Assembly: GCA_038501625.1 (NCBI GenBank)
Contig: JAZAYU010000256.1
Span: forward strand, 372,001 to 436,000
Source: Corbicula japonica
Taxonomy: Eukaryota; Mollusca; Bivalvia; Venerida; Cyrenidae
Length of the DNA stretch: 64,000 bases
Direction: 5' to 3'
Part shown: in pieces, positions 13,201 through 25,200 of the stretch
Layout of the letters: every line of letters starts with the position of its first letter
Numbering within the stretch: position 1 is the first letter of the stretch
Notes under the pieces: generated by a model
Databases searched by the model: none
What the model was told of the DNA's origin: nothing
What the model saw: only the letters and a program-made list of their open reading frames with translations
Translations under genes and position numbers: made by a program

Positions 13201-16200
13201 TTAACACTATTAGTCACATTTTTGCTCCGATTGTCATGAAACTAGGCCAGGATGTTTGTCCCAGTGATTTCTCGGGCGAGTTCGAATATGGGTCATCTGG
13301 GTCAAAAAACTAGGTCACTGTTACTAAAAATAGAATTTTCTTGTTAACACTCTAGCAGTCACATTTTTGCTCCGATTGTCATGAAACTTGGTCAGGATGT
13401 TTGGCCCAATGATATCTGGGACAAATTTGAATATGGGTCATCTGGGTCCAAAAACTAGGTCACTGTTACTAAAAATAGAATTTTCTTGTTAACACTCAAG
13501 CGGTCACATTTTTGCTGCGATTGTCATGAAACTTGGTCAGGATGTTTATCCCAATGATTTCTCGGACGAGTTCGAATATTGGTCATCTGGGTCTAGGTCA
13601 CTGTTACTAAAAATAACTTTGTTTTACTCAGGTGAGCGATAAATGGCCATCATGGCCCTCTTGTATATAGTTTGTACCTAGAGAATACATGTAAGCCAAG
13701 ACTCCTTAAACTTGGTAGATTGGTCAAGACAAATATTTGAGGTCAACTGGTAAGAGGTAAAGGTCATAATGATTAGATAACAGACCTGATGTCCTCAAAC
13801 TTGATAAGTAATTGTTGGTCATGAATAGTATAATGTCCACAGATTAAAGATCGCCTTTAATAAAAAAAGACTGCTCTAGTTATCAAATTGAGGACATTAG
13901 TCCTAGTGTTCTCAAACTAGGTACACTGTTTGGTAATGACAAGTAGATGACCACTATTGATTTTGAGGTCATAGGTTAAGGTCATTATGAATTTTATTGC
14001 AAAACTATGAAAAGCTCTGTCTGATGACCAAGAAAACAATTGGGCCTAGTGTCCTTTTATTTGGTGGGTGAGTTTGTCTTTATGGTCTTTATAAAGACCC
14101 AAATAGTTTTATTGTCAAGGTCACAGCAACCTTAATCTATCTAGATAACATACAAAACTGCTTTAAGAAAAAAATAAGTTTGCTGCTGTTATTATGCATA
14201 GATGCTTGTTATTATATTTTATATAGATCAACGTTGTAAACTAGATTAACCCTTTCCTCCTTATATATGCATTTTTACGCATGTGCGACCAGTGTAGATC
14301 CAGATCAGCCGGCACATCCATGCTGTCTGATCAGGATCTGCACTGGTCGCATTTTGCTCAGATATATATGAATAAAAAAGCGAACAGTTTAGATCCTGAT
14401 CAGACGGCTGGGATATGCTGACAGATCTGCATCTAAACTGTTCCCCCACGCATTAAAGGTGAATCTATGGAGGAATGGGTTAAAGAAAATCTTAGTCATT
14501 GAATGTTTTATTTAGATTTTCACAAACCTGTCGTTTTAACAGTAGGACATTCTACATTATACTAGAAGTTGTATGATTCTCCTGTACATTTGTACCTACT
14601 AGTCTAATGAAAGCTTAGATGACTAAATCTTCAAAACCCTTTAGAAAAAATGTAGGATTATCCAACTTATTTCCTTGATTAGTTGGCAGCCAGAGATGTC
14701 TATGTTTGTGAGAGTGTTGTACTTAGATAAAGTATTTAGTAGGAAACAAAATAGTCTGAATCAGGATGTGTGTACTTAGTAATGACTTCATCATATCCGC
14801 ACTCTGTGTGGATATATTATTTGTAATTTACAATAAAATGATGTGTTTTACGATTATTATCGGTGTAAGATATGCAATGACTACCGCGAGGAATGTGTGA
14901 ATGAAGCGGTTTTGGTGGTAAAAACATAAATTTGATGTGATGGATGTTTCTAGTTTGTCAGATCAGCCTTAGGTTTGTAATACTGTTTCTTCACTAGTAA
15001 AAGAGTATATCCCTATAAGAATATGAAGAATTTAGCTTCCTAGAAGTATTTCAAAGGCTTTTAACTCTTTATTCCTTATACAAACCTTTTATCAAAATGG
15101 GTGTCAGGGACCAGTGTCACCATTTCAGCCAATCCGATTCTTGAGATTTTAGACTAGTCTCCAGTCACCATTTCAGCCAATCAGATGCTTGAGATTTGAG
15201 ACTGGTCTCCAAATTTAGGTTTTATGATTTTGGGCACTAAGCGATCTTATTTACAAGTTTAAATGTAGAGGAAAATCAACAGTTCCCAGAGTAAGATGTT
15301 AGTTCTGTTGGCATTGATCAACCTACAAACACATCAACTTGTTGTTAACAACAAGCAAATTTGGACAGCTACTGTCTTTATAATTTGTTTTGGAACTTGG
15401 TGGTATGTCATTTTTTCGGCAGAGTTTCTTGATCTTTGGGCTGAATTTAGAGTATAATACATGTATTTGACATTTCGAAAAACGAATCCTGCCATTTTAA
15501 GTATTTTAACCCTACAATGTCTCAGCAGGAATAGCAAACCATTCCACAAATTGTGGGCCAAGTAGCTGTGACTGTTAGGATCCTTCCCTCCCAACCCGGG
15601 TCAAGTAGCTGTGACTGTTAGGATCCTACCCTCCCATCCCGGGTCAAGTAACTGTGACTGTAAGGACCCTACCCTCCCATCCTGGGTTAAGTAGCTGTGA
15701 CTGTTAGGATCCTACCCTCCCATCCCGGGTCAAGTAGCTGTGACTGTTAGGATCCTACCCTCCCATCCTGGGTCAAGTAGCTGTGACTGTTAGGATCCTA
15801 CCCTCCCATCCCAAGTCAAGTAGCTGTGACTGTTAGGATCCTACCCTCCCATCCCGGGTCAAGTAGCTGTGACTGTTAGGATCCTACCCTCCCATCCTGG
15901 GTCAAGTAGCTGTGACTGTTAGGATCCTACCCTCCCATCCTGGGTCAAGTAGCTGTGACTGTTAGGATCCTACCCTCCCATCCCAGGTCAAGTTGCTGTG
16001 ACTGTTGGGAACCTACCCTCCCATCCCGGGTCAAGTAGCTGTGACTGTTGAGATCCTACCCTCCCATCCCAGGTCAAGTAGCTGTGACTGCTGGGATCCT
16101 ACCACCCATCCTCAGTCAAGTTGCTGTGACTGTTGGGATCCTACCCTCTCATCCCGGGACAAGTAGCTGTGACTGCTGTGATCCTACCCACCCATCCTCA

Positions 16201-19200
16201 GGCAAGTTGCTGTGACTGTTGGGATCCTACCCTCCCATCCCGGGTCAAGTAGCTGTGACTGTTGGGAACCTACCCTCCCATCCCGGCTCAAGTAGCTGTG
16301 CTAGATGGGCTCTCTGTCAAGGTCACTGTTGCTTAAAATATAAAACCGTTTCTTCTAAGTTAAACAGAGAAAAAGATAGTGTATGGCAAATAATGCTTGA
16401 TGCAGACAGATAACACCAGCCCACTGACTTAAATTTTAATAGCAACCATGTTCAACTATTGACAAAATTATACCGGCTTATATTAACCACAATCCCGAAA
16501 TGCATGTAGATGAGATCAAACAACTGAATTTTGCTGTTTTATAAATATCGTTGTATGCCTTTGGGCAAAAGTTGATAACTTCAAACAACTGAAATGTTTT
16601 TTTTATACGCAGATGAACTCAATAAAATTTTGATTTAATTCTTAAGTATTATATCTCTTTTCAGCCATTATATGAGACACAGAACGTCCGACGAGACTAC
16701 CAACAAAAGCGGATTTCCAACTCATCACAATCATCACAGGGTTCGGTGGAATCTTCTAATCGCCCATACCAGCGTGGCCCCTCCCCAGCTCAACAATACC
16801 AGTCTAGAACCCCTCCTCCCAACCAGGGGTACCAGCAGGGCTACCAGCAGGTCTCCAACCCAGTGTATCATCAGGGGCCAGTACAAGGTCAGGGCTACAA
16901 GCCGGGTCCGAGTCCCGCCGGCCAAGGAATGTCGGTGATCAGTAACAATCTGTCAGAGCTAGATCAGCTGCTGTCAGACCTCAACTCTGCACAGTTCTTG
17001 GCAGAGGTGGATAAGAAAACTCCAAGCTCAGGTACAGACTGCTTCATTTATCTTGATTTCAAACTTGGCAAGTATAACACTGAGAAACATGTTGAGTATT
17101 TGTGCTACTTCAGAAAATACCTCTGTGGGATATTGACATTGCATATTATTTATTTTAATGCAGTAAATGATGTATGACTTTGCAATATACATTCATCTTA
17201 AATAATACAGTAAAACTTCGAAAACTCGAACATCGAGACTCAAGCACTCGGGAAAACTCTAAGTAGTTTTGCTGGTCCCGGAAATTTTCTTATATAATTA
17301 TTCTATATAAAAAATACCATGGAAAACTTGAAATCTCGAGGACAGGTGTCGGTCCCTTGAAACACATTTCTTCTTTGTTTACATTGGAAAACTCGAGTAA
17401 TAAACTAGCGCTTAATGTTCGCACCTCTCGGGACGGTGACACGTAGTTTTCACACGTTGTGACGGGTTATCTTGCCAGTTAATTGTGAATTGCCAGCGTC
17501 TATCGTGTTTTAATTGATCTGATTAAAACAGGTTCTTATGAAAGAAAATAATTTTAAGATCACTCAGTAGGCGACTGCGTTGAGACGATAATAGTTAGAA
17601 TTTAATTATAATTAATTTTATCTCAAATAAAAGAATATGAAACGAGGCAATTTGTATCTTTGTACTTTGACGGGACCTAGAATTTTTAACACGCGTATGA
17701 AAAATAATGACGCACCGTTTGTAAAGTATAATAGGTCTCGGCAACATTTAACAAGAATGTTAAAAAAGCCGATTTCATGAGAATAAAAAAACAACATCAA
17801 AACCCTTTTTAAACAGATATAAGGTTTTCACAAAATACAGTGTCAAATTACCGTCATCGTCTAAATATAAGCCGCACTGATATATAAGCCGCACCCCCCA
17901 AAACCCTGATGGAAATGGGTGAAAAAAGCCTAACTCTATGTATAAGCCGCGGCCTCTTTTTCAGACTGGTCGCCATTTTGAATAGCCAGTTCCCGTGTGC
18001 CTCAGCGTAGGCAACAATAGCCAGCTATACTTTTTCAGTGTACTACATACACGTTTGACCAATAATAATTATTTTGTTTGACAATTTGAAGGTATAGACA
18101 TTTTAAATGAAGAGTAATATTCGAGAAAATTGGCGAGAATGACATATGACCAAAATGTGCAAGTTTTAAATAAAATTCGTGTCATCTCAATATCTTGTCA
18201 AACATTCCATAAGAATCTCAAACATGGCATCATGCTTTCAGTTTGCACACATTAGTCATGTGACATACCCTCTATGACAGGTGAGACCAAGCTACCAATT
18301 AAGGGTGACACTGATTTTACCAAGGGAATCTTAAACATGTCATCTGGCTTTCAGAGATTTTCACACACAACGGTCATTGTGATTTTACCGATACTGTACA
18401 CGTTTTTCTTGAAGTACTCAATCTGATATAACGCGTAATTAAATAAAACGTGATCGACTCATGGACCCCAATTTTTCCATAAAATACGTAAAACACTGGT
18501 AAAAGCCAGTTTGCATGATTTAAATAAGTTAAAGTAATTACCTTGATGGTGATGTCAGTTCTTACGAAATCCGCATTTTATTTCCATTTATCTTTAATTA
18601 TTACATTTATAATCCGCATAATTTGAAAAACAGCCGTTAACTTATAAAAACCGCATGTATCCCTTACAAAAAACCTGATCATGCTGTGTATTTCGTATGG
18701 AGGCAAAAAAATTGATACCGCAGAACATCAAACGCAACTTCAAAAGACGTCGGCTCGAAACAACCATCCGTGATTATTTCGGCTTTGCTATAAAAACGTT
18801 TGATCTACCTGGTAGTGTGCGCGTGTCATTTTTAGCTTGTGTGATGCAATAATTACTGAAATGTGATAAAAGCGAAAAATTAAAGATTAGGATATATTTT
18901 AAGTGATGAAATATGTTAGCGTTCGGTAAATAATAATTATTTTACTTTGTCGTTCGTAAATGTTGCTGATTATTTATGTACCGGTAATTGTATTTGCAGT
19001 AGAGATTGTGACAGCATTTCTAAGCAGTTGTTTGCCTATGGCAATCATAATTATTTTCGTTCGCTCATGATTACCTCGTTGCATAGAAACATCCCCGGAT
19101 TGGAGATCATGACAAGTTGCAAACTGACGATTATTTTTATTGTAATTACCGGTACTCAAAATAAAATAAAAAGAAGAGTAAAAGATTTTAATAATAGTTT

Positions 19201-22200
19201 ATTATTTAGTACATTCTTTTACCTATCAAATTAATATTTTCGAAAAAAAAACGTGACTGTAGACGTGACAAATATCTCGTACAGCGTCCGTATACCGGTG
19301 CGCTTGATATATTCGCCACAGTAAAAAAATTGGTGTTTTGAAGGCCTGGAAAAAATGTCTTGGGAACCTAAACCTATGTATAAGCTGCACCCCCAACTTT
19401 TCTTCGCCGAATCCTGGAAAAAAAGTGCGGCTTATATTCAAACGATGACGGTAATCATTTAAAATATAGATGATATTCCGATAACGTAGTCAACAACAAG
19501 GTCACAAACATGTGCTTATACGACTTTACTTTAAAAAAATCTGACTTCATAAAGAAAAATCTCGAAAACTCAAGAACCATGGAAAACTCCAACATTTTCA
19601 AAATCCCCCTGAGTATTTGAGTTTTCGAAGTTTTACTGTAAATTGAAAGGTTAATGATTTTTATGTCTCTTAGCAACCCTGCACACTAGTATTCACATGT
19701 GGCATCTAAAATCCATGGCTCTACTTCAAGGGTCTAAGTCACACGGAAGGCTTCAACATCAAAATATGTGAAAAAGCTAATTTCTGGGGCATAACATATA
19801 ACTCCCACTGTAGATCCTGTGCCTAAGGTTATAAAACTGAGCATGGAAACCAGTCTCAAATCTCAAGCATCTGATTCGCTGACTGGTCACCATTTCAGCC
19901 AATCGGATACTTGAGATTTGAGACTGGTTTCCAATCTCAGCTTTATAACCTCAGGACCTGATCATATTGCATGGATGTTCTTTAGTACTGGCTGCCTTAT
20001 GACCGCTTTAGTTATGGCACCTGGTTATGGCACCTGTGTAGCTTGCAGAAGAATTCTTTTTGGCCCAATTCTTCAGTGAGAGCTAGAACCTGTAAGAAAT
20101 ATATCAGGGATAGGCTTACCTTGTCAAAACAGGGAGAAGTTTATCCAATTTTAGGGAGAAGACAACTAGGATTTTGGCTTTCTGTATGAAACATAATTAT
20201 AGGGAGAAACTGCTCTGTTGGCTGGGCAGAGAGAGAAGTTTAGGACATTAGGAAGACTATTTCTCCCAAGTCTACCTCTAAGCCATTCCCTGTATATGTT
20301 ATTAATGTTGGTTTCTGTTCCTTCCTCCAAAGTATACAAAATATGTCACTCTATCATTCTCATATTGAACTTAGCCCACTAAATATGTATAAAAGACTAA
20401 CCATTCTTTTGGTTCTGAATAGGTCCATTAATTTTTCATTGGGGTGTTTTGCAGAAATATTTGACTAGATAGCGAACAGTGAAGATCCTGATCAGACTGT
20501 ACTGACGGGCTGTTCTGGGTCTACACTGGTTGCAAATGCTTTTCTTAGTGCTTAAATGGTTAAATGAAAAAGTCAAATAGCCTAATGAATGAAAGAAAAA
20601 TCGTAAGGATTAGTGCATTTTTATTGTTCGGATTTTCATATGTTGACAATTTTATTTCTCTGTGCTACAGGAAAACCAGCCCCGCCAGTTGCTCCCAAGC
20701 CGTCTCGTGGCGGTGCCAACACCAGCACAGTAGACAGCCTGTTAGACCAGCTGGAGAACTCGGTGCCACAGACAGCAAACACCAGGGGACAATACCAGAG
20801 GTAATCTGTCAAAGTAATCAAGGTTCTCTTTTATGAGTTCCTGATAAAAAAAACTCCAAACTCCAATACTTAGATTAGAAGTTTAATCCGATTCCTAAAT
20901 TAATGGTGTAATTGATAACATTTCAAAGTTCCATACCATTCCCAAAGTAATGATGTATTTGATTACATTTGAAAGTTGTTGATGATCAGCATTTTGACCT
21001 GTCAGAAGAAATGCTGTGTTCATGTCTGCATGACTTTTATTAAATGAGCAAACAGTGTAGATTCATATCTGCTGGCACATCCATGATTTTGATGAGATCT
21101 ACACTGTTTGCTGTTAGAATTATTAGTTTTGTTTCTGACCAAGAAGCTAATAGTGTTACAGTAGATCTATCTAGAATAAATGGCTGCTGTATTGATTATG
21201 TAGTTCACAATGGCAACCAGTTTCAATAATTGAAGTGCATGATAATTCAGTCAGTAAAATTGTAAAACATCCCAATGAACATTAAATAGACTGGCTTAAG
21301 TTTTAAGAAAAGTGACTTTGAAACCGGCTTTGTAGTGAACTCAGAGCATTTGTCACATATGCAAGCATTACCAAGATCAACCTTATTTATACAGACACGG
21401 TTCATTATTCTGTTGATAAAATCGGTTAACAAATTTCTGGAAACCCATACTACCATACTATGTACCAAGAATGGACCGACTCATTTTGAAAGAGTAAATA
21501 GTTAACCCTTTTCTCCATATCTGAATTTATGGCTTGGACAAACAGTGTAGATCCAGATCAGCAGGCACATAAGTGCCATCTGATCCTGATCTACATTGGT
21601 GGCACATGTGATAAATGCATATATAACGAGTAAAAGGTTTATATAACTGTTGTAGTCATAGCAACGAAGTGAACAGTTACCAGTATGACTCCCGGGGACA
21701 GGATCACACTCAGTCGTACAGTTACGGCCAGAGACAGCAACATGTTCAGCCATACAACTACTCTGAACCCCAACAAGCCGTACACACAAGCAGTGCCGCT
21801 ACACAGGAACTGGATGATCTGATGTCCTCACTCTCAGACTTCAAGGTAAAAGCCATAACTCACCTTTTCTTGTCTATTCTGATCATTGAAGTGAAATTTC
21901 TTATCTTGATCATAAACCAATGCCCTAGAAATTTGTGAACTGATTGTTCAACCATAAAACCTAATTTGCTTTCTCATCACCTGCATAGATTAGCTTGCAG
22001 CCTTGAGTGGCCACTAAAACTCACTTGTATTTTCATCAGTGATTCTTGCAGCAAAGTTTGTGATTCCATATACCTATACAGAGATTTGTGCATGGTCTGG
22101 CTCGTTTTTGCATATCCATGTAATGATGTAATGCAGTATAGAATTTTGTTTTCCTCTAGTACTATTATTTATTGTTCTATTTTATTACTGAATTTTGCTG

Positions 22201-25200
22201 GAGTTTGCTGAAGTTCAACCATACACTGCAAATGAGTGTTCAATACAGACATATTAGTCAGAATTTTTTATATATTTTTAGAATACAACAATAAGTGACT
22301 TATTTCCACCGATTTTGAATCGTACAAGATATCTGAAATTTAACCTTTTTCTACATGGGATTAAGCTTTTATCACTTGTGTGACCAGTAAAGATCAAGAT
22401 CAGCCACCACATATGTGCTGTCAGATCAGGATCTACACTGTTTTCTTTAAGATTTGTTATTTCACAAGCAAACAATGTTGATCCATATCAGACAGTACAG
22501 ATGTGCCAGCTAACCTGGATCTACACTGGTTGCCTAAGTTATTAAAGGCATATCCCATACATGTATTAAAGGGTTTAATCCTCACAGAAATCAAGTAATT
22601 GTTTGCTTTACGTTTTCTAGATGAAGGATAAGCCTCCCAGTCAGCAGGCTACTGTGAATCCAATGCGTAGGTCTCCCTCCCCAGGAAGTGAACCCTCGTA
22701 TGCCAAACCCCAGAAGAGCAGAAACCTCTCGGGGTCAAGCAGTGCAAACAGTAGCCTTCAGGTATGTAGTGATGTATTAAAAGGTGATAGAGTTAACTTT
22801 TTACCATGCTTCAGTTGAGTATATCAGTGTTGGCCAAGATTAGCATGAACATCAGTTTTGTCTGATCAGGGTCTATACTGTGATCTGTTCAGTTAGTCAA
22901 GTCCTACTAAACAGTTTGTTCAAGATACAACTATCTGTATAGTGAATAAATTGAACTTTAAGGTTTTAGAACTGTAATATGCACTTTTGCAGATTGGGAT
23001 CTCGTTGTTTTCATTTCCAAGTACATCCATTTAGACATCTAAACATGAGTTTTAAAAAACATTAACCGTGCGTAACTCAAGAAATTTAGTATTTTAGAAG
23101 GGGACCCTCTGTTTCGGATAAGGGGCTGTAAAATCAAACATACTAGAAGCTAAATTCATCTCTATTTCTTTGAACCCTTGTAAAATTTTGTAAAATAAAG
23201 GCTAATTGTTTAAGGACATCATATCTAAACAGGAAAAAACAAGCATTATGTTTAGAATTTATTTCTAACACTTTATAAATTGACTTTTTTAAAGTGTACC
23301 CCATCTTCGGAAATGCACATTTTTCCGATCTGCAAAAATTAAGCAAGTTTTTATCTGTGATTTTTGTGCATGTTTAATGCAGTAAAATAATTGTGTTATA
23401 CATTAAAATTATCTGCAATGTGTATAGAATCAAATAATTAAAAAAAAAGAGCACCTCACCGTCTTCGTTTTCATTTTATTGGCCTACAAAATAGGTACCT
23501 ATGGCCCAGACCAAACGGTTAAAAACCACAAAAACCAAAGGGCTTGGTTTACGAATAGTGATTTTTTTATACCCCCTCAAATTTTTTGAAAAACAAGAAA
23601 TACGCAAGCAATCAGCTATGCTGGTTAAAATTTAACCTCAAAAAAGTAATTTTGGCAACCGTAACCATAGCAACCAAAGCATTCTTTTAAAGGAAAAAAT
23701 CATCGTGCAAACACATAAAATTAGTTTTATAAGACAAGTATCACAAAATTACTGTTCAATTATAGAAACAATAAAATAGCAACATTTTCTTAAATGAAAG
23801 TACAGATTCCATAATCATTTTAGTTTCATATCGTGATTCTGTTGCTGTATTATAAAAGAGTCAGTATTTTGTAATATTACAATATTTCAGTTTTCATGGG
23901 TACTAAATGAAGATGAAGAATAATAACAATTATTTCCGAATTTTAAACCTATTGATTATACTATTTTCTCCAAAAAGTTCCCCACAATAATTACAAAAAA
24001 GAAGAAAAAGGGGAAAAAAAGATTCCTCTCATGAGGATTGAACCGGGTCCGTCAAAATGAAGAGTCCTGAGCGTTACCACCACGCCACGGAGGATTGATC
24101 AAACGCTGGTCAATTTCATATAAGCTATATTCATTACTGAGTGTTCGTCTATAGACTTATTTTGAGTATTTGTTATGAAAATATTTGTTTACTTTACATC
24201 AATTTTATATCCGCACTTTGTTATTATTTGATTTAGTTATTAATGACGTCATAATCGCGGAATACACCTAAAGAGTAGACTCCTTTTACGAAAAATAGTA
24301 TCAACCGTAAACGTACGAATCAGCGTTCGGAAAAAACGAATTAGTGACGGCATAAGTCGATGTTTGGCGGAAATATTACAGTTCTAAAACCTTAATTGGA
24401 CTTATTTCAATTTTCTTGAAAAAATAGACTGCTACAAACATTATTGAGTTAACTGTTGTAAAAATGACAATGGTAACATAATTCAATCATTGGCCATGGT
24501 CCAATATTATTTTACTGAGATTGGAGATCAGTCTTGAAAGTGTAGCTTTTGATTGGTTGGTTTGTGTACTTGATTAATTTCAGCAGATTTGCTGATCTGT
24601 TTTGTAAACTGGTATTAAATCTCATTTTATCATGAACTCTACTCAGAAGAACACAAAACAGATTGAGACCAGTCTGGTAATTGCACTATGGGATTGGTCC
24701 GTTTGGAAACAAAGCTCATTTTCAACCAATCTTCTGTCAGAGATTGGAGACTGGTCTTCATTCTCAGTGTTTTGATCTTTGGTCCATGTTGGCTTAGTAA
24801 TTACAGAAAGCTTTGGACAACCAGTAAACGGATTTTTCATATAAGGTCCAGACTAGCAGTAATAGTGACAACTTACTGAAAGATCATGCACTCCACTGTA
24901 TGGAGGTTGTCAGTTACTGTTGAACATCTGGCATGTACTGAAACATGTTAACCCTTTCCTCCATATACACACCATTATGGCATGGGTTAACAGTGTAAAT
25001 CCATATCAGACGGAACATCTTTGGCATTAGATGGCATGAATGTGCCGGCTAATCTGGATCTACACTGGTTACACAGGCGTAAACATAAGTATATAATGGA
25101 GGAAAGGGTTGATGTTGTTAACCAAATTTCCAGTTAATCATTCTTAGCCAACTGGTAATATCATAAAGGTTGAGTACTCTTGCAAAATGTTTTGAAAACT

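Larger units (their letters stand above)
4221..16664 (+). other. Paxillin intron, 12.4 kb, repeat-filled
   Basis: Bounded by GTAAAT at 4221 and TTTTCAG ending at 16664. From 4221 to about 5795, 6105 to 6685, 7355 to 7760 and 14484 to 15107 I see only AT-rich sequence without recognisable structure. The rest is mobile and tandem repeats listed separately. 13665-14245 has degraded repeat sequence with several AAGGTCA motifs. Confidence 0.75.

Noticed and set aside
15556..16310. Regular repeats that might suggest a CRISPR-like array
   Set aside because: Head-to-tail minisatellite with no unique spacers, in an animal intron. The same holds for the 24 bp, 43 bp and 145 bp arrays.
24024..24098. 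Functional tRNA gene on the - strand
   Set aside because: Box A and box B are good, but acceptor and T stems do not pair and no anticodon arm is evident; kept only as tRNA-like.
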